The notes beneath the pieces are model-generated. The model was not told where the DNA came from and did no database searches. It was given only the letters and a program-made list of their open reading frames with translations. A stretch of 64,000 nt of DNA from Apricaphanius iberus (lineage: Eukaryota; Chordata; Actinopteri; Cyprinodontiformes; Aphaniidae): positions 1,178,001-1,242,000 of the forward strand of contig JAPXFQ010002811.1 in the NCBI GenBank assembly GCA_028564705.1, given 5' to 3'. Made by a program: the position numbers and the translations under genes. Of the stretch, positions 41,901 through 48,600 are shown piece after piece (the first letter of the stretch is position 1; every line of letters starts with the position of its first letter).

Positions 41901-43348
41901 GCTCCTGGGCAGGATGTTTCTAATTTTAGTAATATTTTGGCTGCTCACCAGCTGTAGAATCACTAGCCATACCCAGACATTAATTCCCTCCACCGTACTG
42001 TCCACAAATGTTCTTGTTTGTGAAAAGTTCTTTGACATACCCTTATTGTGAAACGCTTGATTTACTGTCTGCTAAAACCTATTAAGTCAGCAGTCCCATC
42101 AGTGTGTCAATAATAATTGTGTATTTAATCCATGTTGTTGGCTATACTCAATTAAATTAAGAAGATTTGATTATACCACTCTAGGCAAATGAACTTTCAT
42201 TTGATCTTTTCAGTGGCTGAAACAGTGTCATGTTTTAAAGATATTTTACACCTCTAAAGTCTTCTCTATTGGGGGATGTTTCAGCTTGGGTCTCCATATG
42301 GTCATATTAGTATCTAATCAAAATGCATCATGTAATTAACAGCGTCTAGGTTCCATGACTCCAGGTTCAGAGGAACTTTTCTGGCTCATGGAGGACCTTC
42401 CTCTGACTTTCCAAGTGGGAAATACGCCGAATCTGGATACGGTCGTCATATGTCTACCCCAGCTTTTCCTGACAGAGGTAATGCTTCGGGACCTATCTCA
42501 GACAGCATTGGTCCTGGGAGAAATGGATTTGGAAGAGGTGGACCGATGGTTCAAGGTCCAAACACAATGTATCCTAAGGATTATCAGGATAACTTCAGGG
42601 ATAGACCAGCAATTCAGCCAAATGACCGACCTGGAATATTGGGACCATCTCCGCAGAGCAACAACTTGCAAGCTTTGCTGAAACATCTGGTGCGTATCTT
42701 GAATTGCGCTCCTCAAATCAAACCAGATAAGATACTTTTTCTGATTAATTTTTCTCTTTAGGAAACTTTCCAAATAGAGAACGAGAACGATGCACAGCTG
42801 GTCCTTAAAGTGACAAAAAACTTGACAGATGCGCTGATGGAGTTCAGACTGAGGAACATTCCAGCGGTATGGAGCCCTTTTATGTGATGCCTTGATGAAA
42901 CTTTTAGCTGAATGTTAGACAATGAATGAAAGCTGCATTCTTCTTCTGCTTTTCCCTCCATAGGCATCAACTTTTGTCAACACATCCATGATGCCCACAA
43001 ACCTTTTCAACGCCCCTCCAAGGTTGCAAAGCGATCGATACTCAAGCAATCCTTTCGGTACAAAACTATTTACTAAACAATGAATAAATCAGGTCACTAA
43101 TTAAATGCCTTAAATAAAGTTCTCATGAGAAGAATCAAATAGAACGAGATACAACGGCCATTAATTTCCCTCTGGGATCAGTAAAGTGTTTTTGAAATGA
43201 ATAAACAAACATTGTTGGAACAACTTTAAGAAAACAACTGAATGTATAAATGTTGCAGCTTTCGTTTACATCCATCTCATTCTTTTTTTTATTACATATT
43301 CTAGGTCCTTCCAGGTATCCTGATGGTCCACAGAGGTACTTCAACTAA
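16368..43348 (+). CDS. Paralogue 2: two-finger U1-type zinc-finger protein
   Basis: Exons: A1 16358-16454 or A2 16604-16697, B 18335-18365, C 20500-20559, D 24307-24446, E 24541-24672, F 27669-27714, G 28608-28649, then a second module C 28923-28982, D 29789-29928, E 33015-33137, F 36490-36535, G 38605-38679 and 39049-39114, then H 42343-42689, I 42762-42866, J 42964-43057, K 43305-43348 (TAA). With A2 as start the joined frame is 544 codons plus stop, with no internal stop; with A1 it is 545. Fingers at residues 79-100 and 219-240 keep all zinc ligands (A2 numbering). N-terminus acidic then KRKKKK (possible nuclear signal); middle proline-rich; tail Gly/Arg-rich. Probable nuclear nucleic-acid-binding role is inferred, not shown. 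Full-length introns hold Tc1, DIRS, hAT and LINE insertions; none breaks an exon. Confidence 0.8.
16604..16697 (+). CDS. Paralogue 2 exon A2: first coding exon
   Basis: Acceptor TTGCAG, ATG at 16614, donor GTACTT. 28 codons beginning METLETEAEPADQQPAQN and ending PPKRKKKK. It matches exon A of paralogue 3 in sequence and in flanks (GAATCTATGGAGACTT), so it is the more likely ancestral start. Confidence 0.75.
17170..18290 (+). mobile_element. L2-like LINE 3' end, split by a hAT element
   Basis: Plus-strand decayed RT tail: CTGCAGCTGATCTAGAATGC (the QLIQNAA region), TCACCTCAGTTATAAAGTCC and CACTGGCTCCCTGTAGCTCA, ending GAAAGTGTGCTATACAAAT (to 17778) and resuming AAATTACCTTGCC after 18264. Absent from the same intron of paralogue 3. 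Confidence 0.7.
17779..18256. mobile_element. hAT MITE nested in the L2 LINE
   Basis: 478 bp. Terminal inverted repeats TTGGGCTGGGCGATTCTGA and GAATTGCCCAGCCCTA; 8-bp target duplication ATACAAAT at 17771-17778 and 18257-18264, cut into the LINE tail. The right half resembles, in the other orientation, the region at 35080-35230. Confidence 0.85.
18335..18365 (+). CDS. Paralogue 2 exon B: micro-exon
   Basis: 31 nt, phase 0 to 1, acceptor TTGACAG, donor GTATGT. Encodes RKQVLPTVEL. Same length as exon B of paralogue 3, with identical upstream CTCCTTGTGGGTTTATTCCC. Confidence 0.7.
18582..20100 (+). mobile_element. Complete Tc1-like transposon
   Basis: 1519 bp, inverted termini CAGGTGCTGGCCAGTAAATT and its complement AATTTACTGGCCAGCACCTG, flanked by TA duplications (18580-18581, 20101-20102). 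Contains one transposase pseudogene. Paralogue 3 has the uninterrupted target (CAGTATAATGTATG around 48670), so insertion followed the gene duplication. Confidence 0.95.
18899..19916 (+). pseudogene. Tc1-like transposase, broken
   Basis: Cut-and-paste DDE transposase. N-terminal helix-turn-helix (KVIAKEAGCSQSSVSKHINR), then the catalytic residues in MFSDESNF, FQQDLAPAH and NPIENLW, C-terminus near 19916. Two breaks: an in-frame TGA at 19376-19378 where the family has Gly, and a one-base insertion near 19413 after which the frame continues to the end. About 340 residues would be normal. Not active as it stands; it could still be mobilised in trans because both termini are intact. Confidence 0.92.
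20500..20559 (+). CDS. Paralogue 2 module 1 exon C
   Basis: 60 nt, phase 1 to 1, acceptor CCATAG, donor GTAAGG. Encodes TSLLPSLNEALKDDTDPII. Confidence 0.82.
21210..21840. repeat. MITE-like unit with nested inverted repeats
   Basis: CTTATACCATGGTCAC near 21370 is mirrored by AGACCATGGTATAATAATAG near 21820. A second inner pair, AGAAATTAATGGACG near 21260 and its approximate complement CATTTCTAATAATGGACACC near 21335, brackets the left part. No target duplication identified. Confidence 0.45.
22068..23400 (-). mobile_element. hAT-derived element, BED-finger remnant
   Basis: Left part reads GGGATGGGTATTGTTATGG and TTTATTGATCCGGTACTTTA, typical of a fish hAT terminus. Minus-strand sequence around 23020-23200 keeps a decayed BED-like motif (MSERNDPNFGF, then a KHTVTN stretch). 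Broken by stops; the middle (about 22500-22900) is unclassified. Confidence 0.5.
23766..24094 (-). mobile_element. hAT-derived MITE, copy 2
   Basis: Same unit as 7824-8161: TATCGATATGCTCTTTTTCTATAG then GCGTCCAGACCTAAG; the terminal GGGCTGGAC is mutated. Confidence 0.55.
24307..24446 (+). CDS. Paralogue 2 module 1 exon D: first zinc finger
   Basis: 140 nt, phase 1 to 0. Residues about 59-105 of the protein; ligands C79, C82, H94, H100 in HYQCKLC..HVKGWKH. Preceded by LQYILEYRSPSKTVQP. Confidence 0.85.
24541..24672 (+). CDS. Paralogue 2 module 1 exon E
   Basis: 132 nt, phase 0 to 0, acceptor GCAACAG. Starts TKDHPDKITFDVKEIDD and ends TAAAEVEKAEGRGETK. The KDHPDK start matches module 2 and paralogue 3. 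Confidence 0.85.
24826..25280 (-). mobile_element. Rex1 LINE 3' fragment
   Basis: Near-identical blocks to the Rex1 piece at 6174-6720, such as AATGCTGGTGGCTATAGGCA, ACCTCCACTTCTCCCATGAT and CTGTTTAGTCTCTAGTTCAG. No frame survives. Confidence 0.6.
25390..25502. repeat. Common teleost repeat, left half
   Basis: CTTCTGGGTACTCCGGCATTC, CATAGTCCAAAAAGATG and TTAGGTTAATTGG are a widespread fish repeat; the right half (GTGAGTGTGTGGG..CCTGCGATGGACGGGCGA) resumes at 26642-26715 after the hAT insertion. Confidence 0.6.
25503..26633. mobile_element. hAT element with perfect 8-bp target duplication
   Basis: 1131 bp, termini TAGGGCTGAACGATTAATTG and AAAATCGTTCAGCCCTA, flanked by CTTAGGAG at 25495-25502 and 26634-26641. 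It interrupts a common teleost repeat. Internal sequence has no intact transposase; one 132-codon frame overlapping its right end belongs to the neighbour Tc1 piece. Confidence 0.9.
26716..27296 (-). mobile_element. Tc1-like transposon, 5' part only
   Basis: Minus-strand frame to 27001 starts MPQMSEVLRERAIGMLTAGM and TTRAVACELNVNLSTVSRLQ, the N-terminal helix-turn-helix of a second Tc1 family. The outer end near 27294 reads ATATTTTTGTTCAGTGTA next to TA, the usual terminus. The catalytic two thirds and the other terminus are missing; junction with the teleost repeat near 26715. Confidence 0.8.
27669..27714 (+). CDS. Paralogue 2 module 1 exon F
   Basis: 46 nt, phase 0 to 1, acceptor TTTTTAG, donor GTGAGT. 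Encodes VILKEPYEVPEFKSF. Confidence 0.82.
28608..28649 (+). CDS. Paralogue 2 module 1 exon G, shortened
   Basis: 42 nt, phase 1 to 1, acceptor CTCACAG, donor GTGAGC. Encodes SAFPSIARIGATL. It keeps the SAFP start and the Leu-Gly end of other G exons but lacks the proline and DQGMGP stretch (24 nt shorter, in frame). Confidence 0.7.
28650..28922 (+). other. Module junction intron
   Basis: Left part (to about 28690) resembles introns after exon G (GTGAGCTCTCCTTGCATCTGC); right part (from about 28772) resembles introns before exon C (TTTGACAAGAAATCTCAAGTG). This is the seam of the module duplication. Confidence 0.65.
28923..28982 (+). CDS. Paralogue 2 module 2 exon C
   Basis: 60 nt, phase 1 to 1, acceptor TCCAAAG, donor GTAAGG. 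Encodes ASLLRPLSEMLEDITETII. Confidence 0.82.
29036..29304 (-). mobile_element. hAT-derived MITE, copy 3
   Basis: Same family as 7824-8161, ends TATATCGTCCAGCCCTAG with the terminus best preserved here. Lies in the C-D intron of module 2, as copy 2 does in module 1, so it may have been duplicated with the module. Confidence 0.6.
29789..29928 (+). CDS. Paralogue 2 module 2 exon D: second zinc finger
   Basis: 140 nt, phase 1 to 0, acceptor TCTGCAG, donor GTGAGT. Ligands C219, C222, H234, H240 in HYQCKLC..HVKGRKH. The KGRKH form is the classic U1/matrin-type ending. Confidence 0.85.
30065..30370 (+). pseudogene. DIRS gag-like remnant
   Basis: 101 codons starting MPLNEKALNVTSMLSAYRAE; contains WEEITVLTDICLCVQRCAVQ and ends EAKKK. 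Resembles the C-terminal gag part of fish DIRS elements; the usual longer N-terminal part is missing. Confidence 0.6.
30485..31950 (+). pseudogene. DIRS reverse transcriptase and RNase H, broken
   Basis: RT motif A VDLKDAYFHIPVYP near 30497, then FGLSLSPSVF and the catalytic ATYLDDWLLLG near 30690. A TAG at 31187-31189 stands where the family has Trp (NLSG-stop-GG), after which RNase H continues in frame (WSRELQGTHINYVELLTV, RTDNITTVAYINYQ). A G-run at about 31374-31381 shifts the frame, continuing as LILWCSRRLLSTHVPGVLNQ; a further shift near 31620 leads to ALAHDWPRGLLYAFPPVALI. Cannot make a full polyprotein. Confidence 0.85.
31960..32540 (+). pseudogene. DIRS tyrosine recombinase, broken
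   Basis: LKTLSFTVVLLPALVSAKWV then SDMQALSV (about 32310-32395) matches the first catalytic box of DIRS recombinases, where SAKRVSEL is usual; the catalytic Arg is Trp here (TGG at 32365-32367). NPAFVPKVVG follows. Earlier frame is cut by stops. Inactive. Confidence 0.7.
33015..33137 (+). CDS. Paralogue 2 module 2 exon E
   Basis: 123 nt, phase 0 to 0, acceptor CAACAG, donor GTATGT. Starts LKHHPDEFPYEEKAIKS, ends IAAAEVEKTHGRGKIM. Separated from exon D by the DIRS element. Confidence 0.85.
33440..33905 (-). mobile_element. hAT transposase fragment
   Basis: Minus frame 33605-33889 includes HWQDMDVLKVVIDTLKPVYD, FTDMLLGGNYVTIS and LSENDIQLTE, a segment in the middle to late part of ZBED-like hAT transposases. 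The neighbouring frame 33475-33657 likely continues it after a shift. Confidence 0.65.
34060..34680 (-). mobile_element. LINE endonuclease-region fragments
   Basis: Minus frames 34443-34667 (RRRRKFKTIYPQIIMDSVKS then LVYKMDELKDLTRTQPDD) and 34061-34294 (EFASVILAAIYIPSSALYQR) match the start and end of the apurinic endonuclease domain of Rex1/CR1-like LINEs. Split by frameshifts. Confidence 0.6.
35077..35590 (+). mobile_element. hAT 5' end with BED finger remnant
   Basis: Starts near AGGTCTGGGCAAATAATCT. Around 35418-35480 reads VWKWFGYFREDISKTKPGCK then IC-C, a BED-finger start ending in TAG. Related to the MITE at 17779-18256 by the CACTGCCTTGTTGTCAAGCT segment. Confidence 0.6.
35945..35990. 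repeat. (TA)n(TG)n microsatellite
   Basis: About 13 TA units followed by about 6 TG units inside intron E-F of paralogue 2. Confidence 0.9.
36490..36535 (+). CDS. Paralogue 2 module 2 exon F
   Basis: 46 nt, phase 0 to 1, acceptor TTTTTAG, donor GTGAGT. Encodes VVLMEPYQVSEFKEF; the most diverged F copy, with EPY and the length kept. Confidence 0.8.
37387..37767. mobile_element. hAT MITE with perfect 8-bp target duplication
   Basis: 381 bp. TAGGGGTGCACCGATCCGA at left, GTATCGGTGCATCCTTA at right, flanked by TTATAGAC at 37379-37386 and 37768-37775. Internal (GTATCG)-like repeats. Confidence 0.9.
37776..37965 (-). repeat. Teleost DNA-transposon fragment, internally deleted
   Basis: Contains GCATAGATTCAACAAGGTAC, GAAACCAGTCTGAGATGATT and ATTATCCTGCTGGAAGTAGA, which on the minus strand give FQQDNAPRHK. 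Typical of a common fish DNA-transposon repeat; I do not name the family. Confidence 0.5.
37966..38370 (-). mobile_element. Rex1-like LINE fragment
   Basis: Same segment as 6575-7010: NTVAPQGTVLS and KYRELVDQLVELCGNTTFNV on the minus strand in different frames. Part of the RT palm is deleted. Confidence 0.65.
38605..38679 (+). CDS. Paralogue 2 module 2 exon G, first copy
   Basis: 75 nt, phase 1 to 1, acceptor TTACAG, donor GTGAGT. Encodes TAFPKTLPPPPPKAQGKG then PKGPPL; five prolines in a row. Confidence 0.8.
39049..39114 (+). CDS. Paralogue 2 module 2 exon G, second copy
   Basis: 66 nt, phase 1 to 1, acceptor CTCACAG, donor GTGAGC. Encodes SALPKITPPPDQGMGPKGPL. About 440 bp after the first copy, a tandem exon duplicate. 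Confidence 0.82.
39550..39790 (-). mobile_element. Old Tc1-like remnant, antisense (paralogue 2)
   Basis: Minus-strand sequence GCCACTCCTGAACCAGACGG and AAAAGGGGCTGGACTGCTGC matches the remnants at 10920-11560 and 60555-61200, but the left half is missing. Confidence 0.65.
39790..42045 (-). mobile_element. L2-like LINE, split by a MITE
   Basis: AGGAAGAAACCTCCAGCAGA near 40040 and, at 41839-42040, minus-strand NITKIRNILPRSEAEKCVH then TSRLDYCNSLL, the RT thumb of fish L2. Interrupted at 41289-41838. Confidence 0.65.
41289..41838. mobile_element. MITE with ACAGGGTTCTT termini
   Basis: 550 bp; ACAGGGTTCTTGCAGGGTCT at left and CCTGTAAGAACCCTGT at right, with repeated GGTCTTAAA blocks inside. 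hAT-like; no clear 8-bp duplication found. Confidence 0.7.
42343..43348 (+). CDS. Paralogue 2 exons H-K: C-terminal block
   Basis: H 42343-42689 (347 nt), I 42762-42866, J 42964-43057, K 43305-43348 with TAA. H keeps the segment SSDFPSGKYAESGYGRH that paralogue 1 lost. I encodes TFQIENENDAQLVLKVTKNL and TDALMEFRLRNIPA. Confidence 0.87.
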
Positions 43349-43439
43349 TCACCAGAAGATGGCGCCTCGGTCCTCTCATCCATCTCTCGCAGATGCACAA
43401 CAGGCGTGGCTGTCTAGTTTTTCTCTTCTGTAAATAATT

Positions 43440-43445
43440 ATTAAA
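43440..43445 (+). terminator. Polyadenylation signal ATTAAA, paralogue 2
   Basis: ATTAAA 92 bp past the stop, same context (GTAAATAATTATTAAAG) as in paralogue 1. Confidence 0.55.
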
Positions 43446-43449
43446 GTTG

Positions 43450-45050
43450 TTGGTTTTTCTTTTCTTTTAGTTCCTCAGAATCATTTGTCCTAGGTGGAAA
43501 ACGGTGTGTGTGTGCGAGGGAGAACAACAGTGCAACGTATTTGTGGCAGCAATATGTTATGTGACAAAGGAAACATTGAGCTCAATACAGGTCTATCTCT
43601 GAAAATGGCCTTTTAGATCAGGGACCATAGACTAATCTGGCAGGGCCGGTGCCCTGTAATTTTATTGCACATTTAGCTCCTCAAATGGCGATCGAGTTCC
43701 ATTTGATTCATTAATTCAGCATTAAGATGGGGTAGAGTGCAAATTCAGACATGAAAATAGCTGATAAAAGAATCTCTTAAACAAATGTAAAGATCATTGG
43801 ACAGAAATATTACTTTGACGTGTTGAAAGCTGATGGAAGCAAAGACCAAGAGATGTGCAGTCATAAAGGTTCTTGAAGTTGTTATTGAATAATTCCATAG
43901 AGATGGAGATCAGGATAAGGTTGATTTATTCTCTGCTGGAGTTTTTTAAGATATTTATTAGGACATGAACAGAATCCCAAATAGACATGAGTAACTGCCT
44001 CTCTGCAAGCTCTATGAACTTATATCAGAGTGAGCTTCTCTACAGACATCATGATAGCAGTGTCCTCCAGCTACGTCAGTGTAGGTCAAATGTCCATGAC
44101 TCCAGCATTCTGGAATATTTCCGTCTTCTCTTAATAGTTACTAATAAATAAAAGGAACTAATCTTTAAATTATTCTTCCACTACAAAGTTCACTCAGGGG
44201 AGAACCCACATCACATACTTTAAAGGAAAGGAATGTTCCAATTATAAATTGTGATTCTCTGTAAGATGAAATCCCAATACAAATGCACTAAGCTTTGTCT
44301 GCACAATGAGAAAATGTGAACAGGTTCAGTTTTGTCTCTCTTCGTAACTGGTAGGGCAGAAAGATTCCTCTTCAACGTAAATCCTGTCGCGTTTTGGCCT
44401 TCATCTTTGTGCACTGTTAAAGTTTCTATAACATAGTTAAATAGAATAAATGTGTGAGATACCTTGAGATAAAAGAACAGAAAAAAAAAACATTTCATTG
44501 ATCTAGAAATACAGTTTTGCTCAGAATAAATGATTATTCTTGATAAACACTAACAACAAACGATCAGCATCTGCTATCATGTAGCTAATTTATTCCGTCC
44601 CCCATGCAGCAGTAGGCATTGTTGTTACCCTTTATGTTAATTTAATTATAATAAAAATATTCCAAACTGTTTTCACAATGTACCAGCTTAGGGGCAAGGT
44701 CCCGCCTTTCTCGTCTCTGATTGGCTAGCTTGACTGATTTATTTCTATTTCAAACTTTAGAAGGACATTACCTAACCCAAACGTGATCCATTCCTGCATT
44801 ATAACATTTAAAGCTAGTATATATTGAAAGAAAATAGTCTCCATAATATGCTAGTATAATCCGCAGAAAACGGATGCCCATAAACGGGCCACGGCATGGA
44901 GGGAATAATAAAAAATCGTATAGGTGTCCGTACAAATGCCATTAAGATAAAAACTTACTTGGACTATATTTAATCGTATTATACATACATCTATATATTT
45001 AGTTCCTTCAAAATTAAAAAGTACATTCTCCCACAAAAACCCCCAGCATT
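43450..45050. other. Intergenic region, paralogues 2 to 3
   Basis: No gene, RNA or clear transposon recognised. 44690-44730 has a GATTGGCT (CCAAT-box complement) 0.9 kb before exon A of paralogue 3. Confidence 0.5.
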
Positions 45051-45077
45051 TTAATTTCTACACCCAGTCATGTTTTA

Positions 45078-45085
45078 TGACGTCA
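45078..45085. promoter_or_regulatory. CRE/ATF-like palindrome upstream of paralogue 3
   Basis: TGACGTCA within TATGACGTCATA, about 520 bp before exon A. The following sequence (about 45220-45370) aligns with 15960-16110 upstream of paralogue 2, so a shared promoter or 5' UTR exon probably lies here. The site itself was not found at paralogue 2. Confidence 0.4.
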
Positions 45086-45600
45086 TAGAAAGGCGCAGGA
45101 CCCCGACCAAATCTACTACGAGCAGCCCGTTCTCCAAAACCGAACAACGTTCATATTGTCAGGTTAAAAGCTTTAATCTTGCCATTGAATTTAAGTATGT
45201 ATGTATGTTTTTATTGTTAAACATAACGAAATCATAAGTGAGTTGTGTATTTTATCACGTTAAGAGTTTATTTTCAATCACTGCCGTCCTTTAAAGAAAC
45301 TGGTTTAAGGAACGGTTAGCTCGGTCTCCTCTAATGCAGCTATTCACTAAAATAATGCAGCATTTTAAATATATAACTATGCATAAACTTCGATGGTCCG
45401 CTGTTGTTTACGGATATTGAGTAATTTAATGCGGGGCATAATTTCCTTAGTTTAGTTTTCCTCTATTAGTTTACCAAAACAGTAAATGCCCGCAGCTTGT
45501 GGATGCAGTGGTGGAGATTTTCTATATTATGACCTTCCTTGTTTAGTTTATTAGTTGTTTTTTTGTTTTCTGGAAAACATTTTTCAGTTTCAAATTGCAG

Positions 45601-45691
45601 TGGTGAATCTATGGAGACTTGGGAAATGGAGGCAGAGGCTGAGCCTGCAGATAATGCACAAAATGATCTACAAAAGCGAAAGAAGAAAAAG
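45601..45691 (+). CDS. Paralogue 3 exon A: first coding exon
   Basis: Acceptor ATTGCAG, ATG at 45611, donor GTACTT. 27 codons, METWEMEAEAEPADNAQN start, KRKKKK end. Only one A exon here, unlike paralogue 2. Confidence 0.75.
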
Positions 45692-48600
45692 GTACTTGGA
45701 TAAATAAAGAAATTAAAAATAACTTCCACTGTAATTTTTTTGTGTAATGAAATTTAAAACAAATTGTATAATAAATAAGAATATTTGCATATCAAGATAT
45801 GTTACAATGAATCAATCCAAGGTTTCCAGTATCATGAAGCTGGTTTATGTCTTACCTTGGTCTGTCACTATGGTAACTGTTCCTTGGAAATAAACCTCTT
45901 CTAGGACTTGTATTTTAAATTAAGACACCTTTTCTAACTTCAGGGTTTATTTGGTTGGGCCTTCAGTCCTTCCAGGGATGATTGTTGTATATCTGGCACC
46001 ATCCAGGCCCCGGTGTGTATGTACTGTTTCTGTCCTGCTCTGCTGCTGCAGCATCATGCTGCACACACACGGGCAGTGAGCTCTTGATGCATCTCTGTGC
46101 AGGAATCACTGCTGGGGAGGACCTGTTTATTATCAGGAGCTTTACTAGTCTGGCTGCTGATTCCTCAAGCACAGAGCATTGCTTTTAAGAGATGAACTCA
46201 TGTGTGTAGCTCTATGAATTTAATTAAGAGCACAAGCAGAGTTTACAGAACAAGTTATGAATAATAATTTGCTTTTTATTGTTGGGTTGCATTTTTTCCC
46301 ATTTTTTCCTACATTTTTTCTTGTAAATTAAGTGAGAAATTCTAAAGTAAATATAGTTTTAATACCAGTAATGGTGGTCCTGTTCATATCAGTCCCTCTG
46401 TGAGGGGCTGCAACTGAACTTATTTTAGCATCTTGTTCTGTTTAACAAACCTGAAACTGAAAGAAGAGTGCTGTGAGGTTTTCAGGGAGGAGCTGAGTCA
46501 GGCTCTTGGTGGCCAGGAGGTTCTCCTTAATGACTGAGCAGCTACAGCTAATGTGATTAGGGAGACAGGCAGTAGGGTCATCTGGAAGGAGGAAAGTAGA
46601 TGAGGAGAGTTGGTGGTAGAACGATGACGTCCAGGAATAGATGGAAAGAAGTTAGCTAAAGTGGGACACCGAGAGGACTGAGGAAAGCAGACAGGAGCAC
46701 AGAGAGATGCATCACATAGTGAAGGTAGAGGTGGCAAAGGGTGTATGATAACCTGTATGCTAAGTTGGACAGTAAGGAGGGAGAGAATGATTTGTATAGA
46801 TTGTTGAGGCAGAGAGACAGAGATGGAAAGCATGTGCAACAGGAGACAAAGAGGGTCAGAGGGAGCTGCACTGTGTCTTTGTAGAGTTGGAGAAAGCGTA
46901 TGACATGGTGCCAAGAGAACAGCTGTGGTTTTCCATGAGGCAGTCTGGAGTGGCAGAGAAATATGTGAGAGTGGTTCAGGACATGTATGAAAGCTGTGAG
47001 ACAGCAGTGAGGTGTGCTGTAGGAGTGACAGAGGAGTTCAAGGTGGAGGTGGGACTGCATCAAGGAGCCCCTTCTTGTTAGCTTTGATGTTGGACAGGCT
47101 GACAGATTATGTTAGAGGGTAGTCTTCATGGAATATGATGTTTGCAGACTACATTGTGATCTGCAGTAAGAGCAGGACGGAAGTGGAGGAAAAGCTAGAG
47201 AGATGGAGGTATGCACTGGAAAAAAGACCAATGAAGATTAGCCACAGCAAGACAGAATACATGTGTGAGAAAGACACAAGTGGAACGGTGAAATTACAGG
47301 GAGTTGATGTGAAAAAATTAGAGGACTTTAAGTACTTAGGGTTAATGGTGCAAAGAGGAAAGGAGGTGTAGAAGCGTGTGCAAGCTGGTTGGAATGGGTT
47401 GAGAAAAGTGTCAGGTGTGATGTGTTATAAAAGGGTTTCAGCAAGAATGAAGGGAAAGCTATACAAGACGGTAGTGAGACCAGCGATGTTGTACAGTTCA
47501 GAGACCGTACCAATGAGGAAAAGACAGGAAGCAGAACTGGAGGTTGCATAACTCAAGATGCTTAGATTGTCTTTGGGAGGGATGAGAATGGATAGGATCA
47601 GGAATGAGTACATCAGAGGGACAGCTTATGTTAGATGTTTTGAGGATAAAGCCAGGGAGGCCAGTCTGAGATGGTTTGGACACGTTCAGAGGATAAACGA
47701 TTATTATACTGGTAGAAGGATGCTTTGGTTGGAGCCACCAGACAGAAGGGAGAAAGGAAGGCCAAAAATCTGATTTTTCGAAGTGGTGAAAGAGAACATG
47801 AAGTTAGTTGGTGTGTGGGCAGGGGATGCAGTAGATGGGACTAAATGGTGACAGCTGCTTTGCTGTCGCGACTCCTGAAGGGAAAAGTTGTTCTGTTTAC
47901 CAAACTTTGATGAAATGTCTAAGAGTAAATCCATCTGACCAGAGGAGCAGGCAGGTCTTGAACAAGGTGCTCTCTCTGGCTATAGCAGACTTTAACATAT
48001 TTTGAACTTTAGTTATCTTCAGTGTTAGACCTCTAGGTTAGCCCTATAAAACCAGTAACTTAAGAGTTGCTGTTCTCATCTGATGAGTCATCATCACTTG
48101 ACGGCACACTCCAGAGCCCAGATAAACTCCTTGCTGTGGCTCTCTCTGCCTGACGTGGAGAATGAAGAACATAAGCAGCTCTGAATAGTGTGGCGGACAC
48201 GGACCAGGCTTCCTGTCCTCTGCTGAGTGTCATCCTGTCACTAACTTCTGTGTCTCTCTCCTCCTTGTGGGTTTATTCCCTCCATCTTGACAGAAAAAGC
48301 AGCCTCAGCACTCTGCTGACATAGGTAAGTGTTTTTACACACAGCACCACTTCCTGTGCTGAGAGTTGAAGCCTGAGGTCTTGGTCTCTGTGCTTCATGT
48401 CACGATGGTGGGTAACTTGTTCAACACTCAGTGTCCGAGGTACTCCTTTGGTGCCCTCACTGTTTGGTGTCCAGTGTGTTGCAACGCCTGACCAGTTTAG
48501 ATCGTAAAAAAAACAAAAAACTTTCTGAACACTGATGGACATTGCAACACATTCTCCTGAGATGTTGCAGCATCATTTTTGTTAGATAAGTGTTTAACCT

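Noticed and set aside
42355..42681. 108-codon frame in exon H region (and the 131-codon one at 61364-61759)
   Set aside because: Shifted frame of exon H. The other frame has matching splice phase and is the one open in all three genes.
46498..47063. Overlapping minus-strand frames of 135-138 codons
   Set aside because: They are antisense to a recognisable RTE reverse transcriptase on the plus strand.
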